From positions 62,001 through 126,000 of the forward strand of contig JAPDOI010001315.1 in the NCBI GenBank assembly GCA_029168955.1: DNA of 64,000 nt, written 5' to 3'. The position numbers were made by a program, and so were the translations under genes. Positions within the stretch are counted from its first letter, which is position 1. Every line of letters begins with the position of its first letter. Below are positions 11,946-23,500 of this stretch, piece by piece. The notes under the pieces were generated by a model. The model searched no databases and had not been told where the DNA came from. It saw only the letters and a list, made by a program, of their open reading frames with translations. The DNA is from Aplectana chamaeleonis (lineage: Eukaryota; Nematoda; Chromadorea; Rhabditida; Cosmocercidae).

Positions 11946-12483
11946 CCTATGCCTTGCCGTTCAGTTGACTGTCTCAATCATTATCTTTCACCTCACATGA
12001 GGCTCCATGCCACGAGCAGTCAGCGGTGGTTTCCAGGCAGAACATCTTTATCACTAGCAGTGTTTCACAGTGGCGTGCCGCCCGGCTATTGGTGAGGTCA
12101 AGAGATCTACAGGAATGTTCCAACGAATATATTCCCATATAAGCTTCCACACCTCAAAAAAAATGAAAACAAGTAACATATCGACGGGATACTGCGTGCG
12201 GGGCAACTCCGATATGTTACATGTAACTTGAATAGCACAATATAAGTCGCAAGTAACTTAAATTGACCAAAAAGATAATTCCAAGGTTGATGTACGACGC
12301 ACTCGCGGGGTCAGGCTTACCAGTGGCGTTGCTGTTGGTTCAGTTACCCAACTTTGAAGTATTTGACGCCACACCAGCAGGGAAGGCCCAGCACAGCATT
12401 TTTTGCGTAGTGTGTAGTCTGGGACACGCCCTCTGCGTCGCGTGTCGTCTGCGTCGCGTGATGGCCACCCATAGTGAAAATTC

Positions 12484-12635
12484 AAATGTAAGTTACATGC
12501 AACATAAGTGTAACTTACATGTAATATAAATTTAAGTTACATGTAATATGAATGTACAATGTTACATGTAATATAAATGTAAGTTACTTGAGACATTCAA
12601 GTAAGTTACATTTATATTACAAGTAACTTGTTTTG
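12484..12635. repeat. Satellite-like array of 'AAGTTACATGTAATATAAATGT'-type units
   Basis: Six or so imperfect units of about 22-25 bp, each containing GTTACATGTAA, itself palindromic. Related single motifs lie at 12210-12260, so the whole 12170-12640 block may be one decayed element. Confidence 0.75.
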
Positions 12636-13099
12636 ATTTTTCTGAGTAAGCGCTAGCGTGGCGCCTGTGGTATACCTGCGTCGGAGAGCCTGTCGCTGTT
12701 CCCAGCAAGAGATCCACGACTGGTCCAAAATCAAAATTGATCAATAACAGAAATGTCGCTGACGGCATCGACAGGCTCAGTGACGCATGTAAAGTCTGTC
12801 CGAATGGCACTGTCCGCCCACGTCGTCGGCGTGCGGGTCGAGCGCCCGTCGCGATAGCATTTTTCGGACGAGCCTTCCCACAGCTGCAAACACCTGACTC
12901 GAGTATTAGTCACTATTCGTCTAATATTGCTGCCTATCAATTTACAGGACCAAAAAACGCCTTCGCGACGGCCGCTCGACATGCACGGCCACGGCATGGA
13001 CGGACAGTCTCATTTGAATGCTTTTTATACATATCATAGGCTTTAGGGACAGCTGCTTTTCTTCGATCGCGGCGACGCGTCACTAATAGCTGTCATAGG

Positions 13100-13600
13100 C
13101 CCGATTTATACTTCCCCTCGTTTCGATGCGTCTCTCGCGCCATTTGAGTTCTGCAGAGCTGCGGCGACCGGCGAGTGGTTGCCGAGAGTCAGCCTCGGCG
13201 CGCGTGCAGAAATGCTTTCGGGCAAGATTGTCGCCGCGTCGGTCGCTATCAGTGACACAGGGCCGTCTCCGCGTGAAAACACCGGTGCCTTCCGTCGCCA
13301 TCCATGCCCAAAGGGGTCTGCAGAGTTGCTGCGACCAGCGACTGCTCGCGGAGCTTGGCAGCTGACGCGGCGACAAAAATGCTTCCGAACATTATCGCCA
13401 CCGCGTCGGTTGCCGCCCTGAGTGACGCAAGACCGTCACAGCGTCAAAACACTGCGGTGCCCCCTTCGTCGCCGTTCACGCCGCGTCGGTCACCCTCGTC
13501 CCCGTACGTAATCGATATTGCATCACCCAGCGCTGTTGTTTTTGTTGTTGTTGTTGCCCATCTTCCACCATAACCATTGACCCTGTATCCAAACTTCCGG
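13100..13600. repeat. GC-rich 'CTGCAGAGTTGC' repeat, internally duplicated
   Basis: Two related blocks (13150-13300 and 13310-13430) repeat the GCAGAG...CGGCGAC...TCGC.GCGTCGGT pattern. The overlapping open frames on both strands come from GC richness. A GTT trinucleotide run lies at about 13536-13556. Confidence 0.55.
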
Positions 13601-13624
13601 TACGTAGACGGCATAATCGAAGCA

Positions 13625-13745
13625 ACTTTTCTAGGATCCTCTTTTTTGGAGGATCCCTGAGTGGGGCGTTTTTCGACCCTCTTTTTTTTCTTTTTTTTAT
13701 TATTTGTTTCTTTCCTTCTTTATTTTTTATTTTTTATTTCGTCGC
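13625..13745. repeat. GATCC hairpin and pyrimidine-rich low-complexity tract
   Basis: AGGATCCTC-TTTTTT-GAGGATCC forms a short stem at about 13634-13657; 13678-13740 is almost entirely T, C and scattered A. Confidence 0.6.
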
Positions 13746-14518
13746 TGCGAGCAACGCATCGACATCAACTCTGCAGATCCCTTTTATCACTCATATCGAT
13801 AATGAATCGACATCCTTGATATGCAGCTGTCGCGGGAGGTATGAACTAGGAGTGCGCAAGGTTGCGTTCGCAACGTGTTCGTCGCGTCGCCGTGTCGCTG
13901 GGCAAGGGATGGCCTTGAGGCCTAATACATACGTCGCGCAAACGCTCGACAACGACGGCGTCGTACATTGCAGCTGATCCTCTTAGGCAGCCTCCGCCGC
14001 GTTGCAGATTCACTATTTCATCGCGTGGCTGGTAGGGCGTCATATCGCGGCGTCTTGAAACCTAGGTTTCTTCCAGAGAACGATCGCGGCACTCACTTCT
14101 TTGTAATTGGGTCAGGCAACGATGGTACTCTAGAAAACACCCCCGGTGGCGCGCCAGTCGACACCGATATTTCAATCATTAGTCTAACAATGATCAGGAC
14201 GCTTTGAAATGCCCTTGGAGTTTTCACCAACGTCCTCTCAAAGCGAGTTCTGCCTCAGGATTACGCGTTCGGAGGCCAACTGTGCACGCGTACGATTGGA
14301 TGAGTACACAGCATTCGCGGCGGCTGGTACTAAGAAAGCTTTTGCGTTCACGCCTCGGTAGATCCACCCATTTGACGCAATGTGGAAAAGATTGTTGATG
14401 GGTCAGTTGTTATCGTAGCTGCAGCTTATCGCTGACAGACCGTCCCTATGTTTCATTCTCATGCTGAAGCGTTAGAGTTTCGTCGTACAAGGGTTTGAAC
14501 ATCAAATGCTACAAAAAG
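13746..14518. other. 3' flank of the SLC35F6-like gene
   Basis: Region downstream of the minus-strand stop at 14519. No exact AATAAA on that strand nearby. GC-rich repeats around 13850-14060; no coding exon recognised. Confidence 0.35.
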
Positions 14519-17500
14519 CTACCTTCTACTTCTATCACCCAAAATAGGGAGCACGCGTTGTCGAAACCAAGGACCAAAAATAATGTCGTTGTAGATGAAG
14601 ATACCTAGGACAAGTAGTGCGAATCCGACAACCTGAAAAACAATTTGATATTTGTATTAGAATTTATGTTTGCATACCGAAATGGAGTAGGCGGCAAACC
14701 TTTAAAGGTATGAAGTGTTCACCGAAGAACGGTATGCTCAGCGTCCAAATCACTAGCGTTCTCACACTGTCGAGAACCATACGAGTTGTAGCAGACAGCT
14801 CTTTGGTGACCGACACTGCAGCGAAGTTGAAGAAGGCAACACTGAAAATAGGTGACGCGTGATAGAGTACTCCGGTGCAAGGTGAATCGATTATCTGGCT
14901 GGAACCATTGAATAGTTATTACTTTCACCTCATAGCTCTTATGTAATACATTTAACCCTCCATGACTGCGGTGCGGCTTTGGCGCCAATCATACTCTTCA
15001 ACGCCAGCGCGTCACGCGCGGGCATGACGTCGGAGTATGAGCGGTCTGACGCTACGCGCGCGCGGCACGCTCATCACTACCGCTCGGGTATGGTGGTGAC
15101 GGTCGAAACGACTTTTTCATAATTTTCATTATTAGCCCCACCAATTCCATTCCATTTCATGATGAGTAATTTCAGTACTCTCCTCTGCTATCATGATGGT
15201 GAACGCGTGTACAGAATTTGCTTGCTTGGAAAAGTTGAGGCTCACTTTATTATGCTCCGCCATGGCGTCGACGCTGAAGTATTCATAGTCTCCGCAAGCG
15301 ACTGTAGGGGAACGCAGAGTTGAAGTCGGTGCGTTGCTCGCAGCGACGAACAGCACTGGGTGATGCAATATCGACTACATTCGGCGACGATGGCGACCGA
15401 CGCGGAGTGATGGGCGACAAAGGGGGTGCAGCAGAGTGTATTGATGCCGCGACGGCCCCACATCACTGCCAGCGAGCGGCAACCAACGCCGCAACAATAA
15501 TGTTTCAAAACGTTTTTGTCGCCGCGTCAAGGCTGACGCTCGGCGACCACTCGCCGGTCTCTGCAACTCTGCAGACCCCTTGAAGCGCGTAAAAAGTTCT
15601 TATGCCCCGGCGCTACGCTCGCGCGTGGCGCGCTTATGTTGAGGAGTATGAATAGCGCCTTACTCTAACATGGAGATATAAAGTTAGTGCAAAATAAATA
15701 ATTGCGAACAAATGCTGTTCTGAGACACGCACCTTTACTTGGAATGAGAAATAAAATCCCGCATTTTTGGATTGATATTGAAGAAACAGAATCTTTAGAA
15801 ACAAACCGTACCTAATGATCGTTCCTCCCAATGCTACAGCAATCCATGGTTTGTCGCATATCTGTTTCCATGCGAAGAAAACGTCCTGAAGATCAAACAT
15901 GTACGTAGCGGTTTCGTCTTTCATGCGGACAACTTTCGTATAGATTTCGTTGTGGAACCAAGAGTTGCCTAGCCATTCCGGGGCTAGTGCATAGTTAAGG
16001 CCATAGGTACATATTCGGCGCTAACCACTTGTGCAACCCCTTTTACCAGGGTGGTAGGCTCATACTTCCGCAGCTGGGCGGCGCGGCGAAGTGCAATCCT
16101 ATAATATTGATCACGCGGACCGGCACGATCAGTATTTTGGAAACGCACTTCGCCGCGCTGCTCGCCGGTGAAAGTATAAGCGACGCCTTACACACCCAGG
16201 GATATCTCAGACGGGTTCCACGTTTTGACGCGACGTGCGCTGCGGAAGTCTGTCTTGTTTACCCCGTCGGTGGAGCGCGTTTACTGTGACCGTGGCATAA
16301 ATTTTCGGAAGTATATGGCGAACGCGCTCTAGCGAACGAGCAAACAAGACGGATTCTAGCCGCGCACGTAGCGCCAGAATGTAAAACTCTTTCGAGCTCC
16401 TCTTTCGGTGTCTAATGGATCTACAACACCCTGTTGCCCCGTAGTGATCAACAATGTCAAGCCACTGTTCCTGGACCTACACTGGCACACCCATAAGAAG
16501 ACTATTTCTTCGTTATACAGCGAATTAAAGGTGCGGAATATTGCACACGCAATACAGTTAGTAAAGTTATCACATTTATGAGCTTGATATTCACCTCTAA
16601 TCGTCCATCCGGGTTGGTTGAGAATGTGGGTGAGACATGAATGTAAAACAATGGCACCATCATAATGGCAAGAACTGTCATCCCAAATAGACCTGAAGGT
16701 GTGTCAGCTTTACAGTTAAGAGCAATTGAGTTTCTCTGTCCTTATCCGGGACGTAAACCCGGTTTGCACTGGCACAAAGTCGCTGTTGCAGCACGCAGAT
16801 CGAGGATAATCGTGCCGGGACCTTGTAGTCCCAGCATGATTTTGCTTGCACTGGGCATCGCAACAGCGAACGTCCGAACTCGTGATCTGGTATTTCACTT
16901 CTATGTGGACAACAGACATTCTTGGGGTGATTGCGGCACATGCAGCCTAATCAGAACGACATCGCTGTAGCCAGCTCCGTCGATATGCATCCACATCATT
17001 CGAATCGGGCGAAAAAATCCACCCGCTGCGGTCCGAGTGGGCACGCCTGTGCGATCCGTGGCCGTCCCGGTTGATAAGCATGTAATAAATTGCTCACTTA
17101 GGCCGAAAAAAAAACCAGATGTAGCCGGACTGAGCCCGTCTGGTCCGCCCTGATCCAGCTGTGGCCGTCCCGGTCTGTATGTGTGCAATACGTTGTTTAC
17201 TGAGGTCGACATCCCTCCGTTTTGGCTGGACTGAGTCGGCCACATATAGAGCGAGTCTGCATGCATAATCGATTGGCATGCAGCCGACACACTAGGGGCG
17301 GCGTAGGAAGGTGCAGTTTCTTTAGAGACGTGGGAGAATGACTTAGGATCACTAGGGACGGGAGAGGAGACTCAGTCTAGGGAGAGTTTTGGCCCACTAG
17401 GACGAGGACCTTTACTACTAGGAGAAGTCAGCCATGTACCAAAGATTTCGTCCAGAAAGTAAGACGGGTGGAGCTGAGCGCTTGAAGCAAATCACCAGTG

Positions 17501-20500
17501 GGTTTTTATAGTCTAGCCGATAACATTTCAGTTTTCTAATATTTTATGGTGAGGACGGACATCGCAATGGTGTTGGATTTATGCTAGGCAGTCGCGCAGC
17601 TGGAAGCGTTGTTTCATTCGAGGCGATTTCTGGCAGAATCGCTGTTCTTGTTTCGAGCGGAACAATCAAGACCCATGTCGTGTACATCTATGCACCAACG
17701 GAGCCAAGTTCTGACGTTGACAAGGACGAGTTCTACACCCGACTCCAGGACGTGCTGAATACTATCCCGAAAACCGATGTCATCATTGTAGCGGGTGATT
17801 TCAACGCAAGAGTCGGTAGTGACAGAACAGGCTGGGAAGGAGTGTTGGGCAGGTTCAGCGTGGGCGAAATAAACTATAATGGACTACGCCCACTTTCGTT
17901 CGCTGCGTTCAGCGAGCTTGCCATCGGTAACAGTCGATTCCAGCACCCCAGGAAGCATCAGTTAGCATTGAAGAATCCAACTGGACGAGATGTGGCCACC
18001 TTAGACTACGTGCTGATAAACTCACGTTTTAGATCATCACTGAAAGATGTGCGAGCCATAAGAGGGCCTGATTGTGGATCCGATCATTATCTCTTGCCTG
18101 CAGTAATGCAGCTTCGTTTACGACGACTTAGGCGTGAGGAGCCCCCTAGAAAGAAACTTGACTGGTCACACTTGATGGCGCCAGGAACAAAAGAAACATT
18201 TCAACTCGCGCTGTCGAATCGGTTCGCGGTTCTGGAAGATTCCTTGTCTGTAGACGAGCACGAGAAGCAGACAGTTGAAGTCGCTCTTGAATGCGCAGAG
18301 CCTCTCTGTCCTGTTATTCGCCGGCGAACGCAGCCTTGGATATCGGACCACTCTCTCCGTCTCGTGGACGAACGGAAGCGAGTGAAACTAACGGACTTTG
18401 GACGGTATCGGCAATTGTTTCAGGAGCTTCGTCGAAAGTTGAAAGAAGAGCGGGAGTCGTACTGGAATAAGGTAGCAAACGAAGTGCAGGGGGCAGTTGG
18501 AAGGAACGACTATCGCACATTGTACAGCACACTCAACCGTCTCAGAAAGAAGACCAAACCCATGAGCGATTCCATCACGGATACGGATGGGTCTTCTGTG
18601 CGGTCAGCAGATGAGCGTCTGTGGCGATGGAGGCAGTTCTTCAGTGAACTCTATACTCGCGATCCGCCACAAGGTCCACTGGTCCAACCGATACTAGTTG
18701 AGGTACCAGAGGAGACAGCGCTCGACTCGGAACCCACTGCGGAAGAAGTGAAGGCGACAATCAAGTCGCTAAAGAATGGAAATGCGTCCGGTGTTGACAA
18801 TGTCACTGCTGAGGTCATCAAGGCAGGAGGAGATGTTCTTCTGCGTCAGTTGCATCAGTTATTCGCGCGCATATGGCGGACAGAGAGCGTGCCATCTACC
18901 TGGAAAAGGCTATTGTCGTGCCTATCCATAAGAAGGGCGATGCCAGAGACTGTAAAAACTATCGCGGGATCAGCCTGTTGTCGATTGTTGGTAAAGTCTT
19001 TACGAGAACTATCCAGTCCAGACTTCAACGCCATCGGGAGAGTACCTGTCGCGAAGAACAAGCAGGTTTTCGCCCGGGTCGAGGATGCAGCGATCAAATT
19101 TTCTCACTCCGTCAAGTTATGGAGGAAAGGATCCGCTGCGGAAAGCGCGTCGTTATCACCTTCATAGACTTCAAGTCGGCTTTCGATTGCGTGCACTGGC
19201 CCGCCTTATGGAGATCGATGGAATGCGAACACATGCCAGGAAAAATGGTGAAGCTTCTGCAGGAAATTTATAGAGGCTCGACTAGCTGTGTCCGCGTCGG
19301 AAACAAGCTACCCGAAGAACTCAGAGTCGATGCAGGCGTTCGGCAGGGAGATGTGATTTTGCCGCTCCTCTTTAATATCGTGGTCGATGCTATTATGAGA
19401 AAAGCCTTCGAAAATAGAAGAGGGGTCCAATTTGGCGATAACGATTTTGTCACGGATTTGATGTTTGCGGACGACAGCGCAGTGTTCACCGATTCTGACA
19501 TGGAAGCCACGCTTTTGTTGAGTGATATGGCACAAATCGCAGAATCGTATGGGCTGCGGATTAATAAGGAGAAGACTAAAGTCATGACGTCGGACGGTTC
19601 ACGTGCTTCTGTGTTCTTTGAGGGAGCTGAGCTTCAGCAAGTCAAGGAGTTCAAGTACCTCGGATCGGTGGTGCAAGAGCGAAAGGTAGTGGCTACATCG
19701 GAGATACTGTGCAGGATCGGGCAGGCGTCGGCTGCTTTCGCTTCGCTGGGCTGGTGTCTATGGAAGAAGGGTAATGTGTCAATCAAGACAAAGATCCGGA
19801 TGTTTCGCGCGCTCATAGTGCCAATCCTACTGTACGGGTCAGAGTCGTGGACGTTGCTGAAGTCGGATCACAGCAGGCTGGAGGTCTTCCAAACGCGGTG
19901 TTTGCGGCAAATCCTCGGGATAACTTCAAGAGATGGAATACGGAACGACGTTATCTGAGACACTTGCGACCATCAGCCCACGATCGAAGAACAAATTCGA
20001 ACGAGAAGGCTGCGCTGGTTCGGACACGTATGAACAATGGAAACAAACCGACTTCCGCACAGACTGTTATGGAGAGAGCGCCCTGCACTGTGGAAGGTTG
20101 AGAGAGCAGCCCCGAAAAAGACGTGGTTGAAGCAAGTCGAGGCGGATCTGAAGTCCCAACGGTGCAGTGTCCTTAATGTTAGATTAATTGCTGCGAACCG
20201 TACTGAATGGAAGCGTATCGTTCAGGCCACGAGAGCTCCTATGGCACCTACAGCAGTGTACTGGTTGAGAGGTCATCCTGCTCCGCCAGCCGCCAGCTAA
20301 CGGGATGAGTGAGTGAATATTTTATAGCCTCTCGGACTGAATAGACGAAGAACTCCTAAGAATGAAGACTAGTCGTCGGCGAGACTTAGAAAACTCTTGT
20401 GTCGCCTGCTTTGAGCGCGGCCTTCCGCGCCGCTCCTTCAAGGTTACCTTCCTGAAAGGGGCTGCTTCTCATCATCTGTCTCAGGTAAGACGCATAAATT

Positions 20501-23500
20501 TTGAACGTTTCGGAAATTACCTTTACCTACCGATAGACATGAGATACAATAGTTTGATTGGAGCTTAATTTTCAAAATTAGTCTGTCAATACTGAAGTGA
20601 AATCACGCTCCTATGTAAGTTACAGAAAGCCGTTATAGATGCACGCAGGTTGAAGGTGATCGTGCTGTGACAAAGATAAATCGTACCGAGACTTCGTTGT
20701 CTCAGTATGACTTTCCCTATGCTTCGTGTGGCAATAACCATTGTCTGCAACTGCGGACCACAACTTAACTTCGACATAGTCAGTTCTGTACATATACCTT
20801 CAAGTCCTACAGCAAATAAGGCTGGCACATCGTATTTGTCCAAGTACTTCTGCTCATATACCATTTGTATAGCGAGAATGATCTGCGCCACAATTACGAG
20901 AACAATGCCTGAATTCACACACGATCAGGTCACAATAGCTATGCAATCAAACAGTGAACCTCACCATCGAATATGGTATTCCTGTCCTTTGAAGTGCTGT
21001 CACCATAGAAAATATCTGTAATCCCCACGACAACGAGGCCCAAAACTACAAAAAGCATCCCAATCCACTTGAAGCCTTGTATACGCTTCTTGAGAACTCC
21101 AACAGAAAGTAGACCGGTGAAAACGATAACGGAACCTGCAAGACGAAGTTGAGGCTGGGCACATTTTGAGAGTAATTAAAGGCCTTTTGCCTACTCAGGT
21201 TGAGCGAATGGACGATACTGCTGCGGTAGAGCGTCGCTCGCGATCGAAACCTCACTGGCCGGTGGTGTCGCGATCGCGTCAAATTTTCGCCTCTTGTCCA
21301 TTCGCTCGACTACATAAATGTGGTGAAGGACTTATAGAAAGTTGGTAGGCCCTGCGACGGCCACAAACCTCTCAACATCTGGTAACTGCTGGCAGTGGTT
21401 AGAATCAGACCGATGTTCATCAGTGAAGAAGACAGGATGTCGAGACATGCTGGCGGTAAGAATATCAAGGGATTGAATTGAGGGAGGTGTGGCTTAGCGT
21501 CGCAAGTAGTCTCGGTTATGGCAAGAAATTCACCTACAACGGCAGAAGATCAGTAACTCGTCATAATTGTCCGAGGCTGAGGCTCGGCTCGGGGCGAATA
21601 ATCAGTTTTTGGATTTGTTCAATGAGCACGGACCAGCTAATTGCAACAATTTTAGTCGAAGAAGATTTTCCTTGACTTTTGGGTGAGGAATGATATCAAA
21701 AAAAGGATTTCGTTTAGTTAACACTTAAGAGATCGCGTGTCCGCGCTGTGCACCAACGGCTGTTTCGCCGTTGGGACCGCGTGTCCGCATTTTCATCCAT
21801 GCCATGAACCCAATTTTTCGTCTTTTCTCCAAAAAGAAAAAAAAAGATTCCTTTCCATTGTAGCTGGATGAATGGTACTAAAAGGAAACTATTTAACTGG
21901 TGGGCATGCATAATGCACCTTAAATTTATTTTCATACAGATTCTCTCATTACGAAGATTCCGGCTTTAAAATTCACTGAATTGATTAGCCGTGCAGCGCG
22001 CAGCCAGCTGCGTAGATTAGCCATGGGGCGCGCGGACCCTTAAAGGCAGCGCTAACGATAAAAAGCCGTATTCTGATTTCTGACGTTTTTGAGTAGATTA
22101 GTTCACTAAGCAGAGGTTGAATGGACTCAAATACTGGAGAAAAACTGTTCAAAGGAACCTCTCAAATGCTCAAATATCCCTACATGGTGCGTTTGGGGGG
22201 CTGCGAACTTTGAACAACCCAGACGTCAGAAATGGTTTTGCGCTTCAAATTTCTTGAATAAGGGACTTTGCTCTCGGCTCCTTGTATCGAAAATTCTTTC
22301 GAAATGATAGGGGCCAATATACACGTTGAATCTTTCGCGATAAGAATATTAAAAATCAGCATCTGTTTCTCTGGTGAAACGAACGCAGGACAAGTGTGAC
22401 ACAGACGATTATAATTTGCCACCGGCACAAAATTCTCACTCAGGAGTTATGCTGTTAGAGTTGCGCTCTGGCCTATTGAGGCAAGTTAAAACCTGTTTTA
22501 CGTGTACTATTTTAAGACGCGTATGAACATAGACATGTTTAGACAAAGATATTAACAATGTTGCTGGTATAAAAGACTCCTCATCTCACCGTGTGCTTCA
22601 GTCGGCTCTTCGGAGCCGGACCTGGAAGGTGGCCTTAGTCTATTTCAGAAGATCCACCGGATACCGTAGGATAAATTTTGTCGTCGAGGGTATCCCCACG
22701 GCTCGGGGAGGTGGTACCCAAGTTTGGGCCAATCTCCCCACGGTTTGCAGTGGGGTGGACCCCACTGCGAACAGTGGTGGGGTCATCCCCACCTCCCGTT
22801 AGGATCATAACAGGGATGATCCTTGTGGGATGTCCATGTGGTCCCCTGTGCAAACACGGAAACACCGAAAATGAACATAGACAGATCTTGAGCCGCTTAC
22901 GGACAAATTTTGAACCGCTCAGGGGCTGCGGACCTACGGATTTCACCAGAGGATGCCGGCCCGCGCACCTTTTGACATCGATGCGCTGATTGGTGGCTTG
23001 GCGGCCAATGGTGCGACGTCCGCTGGCGGTGACGCAGGGCCATCGCAGTGTTCGAACACTGCGGCACCCCTCATAACCCTTCACGCCGCGTCGGTCTCGC
23101 CCGTCCCAGAATACAATCGATTTTAGATTTGTTCAGCGTAGTTAAGAGGTCTGCAGAGTTGCACCGACCGGCGACTGGTCGCCGAGCGTCAGCCTTGACG
23201 CGGCAACAAAAATGTTTTTTGACCTAATCGTAGCCGCGTTGGTTGCCGCTCGCTGGCAGTTATGCGTGGGTGTCGCAGCGTAAAAAAAAATTCGGTTGCA
23301 CTCGTCGCCGAATGTCCTTACCTGGGCTGTGCGGAACTGTTCCTATTCTGTTTCCGTATTTCCGTTGTTTTTTTTTGGGGAGGGGCTCTTCCGTCCCGCT
23401 TCCGTTTCCGACTATTTGGAGCCGGAAAAGGAAGGTTATAGTGCTGCACGGTTAATGGTAGTGGGTCTAGGCAAGGGTATTTGAAGGCATTATGAGGCGC

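Noticed and set aside
13083..13573. Several open frames in the GC-rich 13-kb block
   Set aside because: All overlap, on both strands, within a repeat family found four times in the window; no splice sites or domains.
22711..22726. TACCCAAGTTTGGG resembles the nematode spliced leader SL1
   Set aside because: Only a dozen bases match, the donor and Sm-site context of an SL RNA gene is missing, and the sister copy at 3.4 kb does not conserve it.
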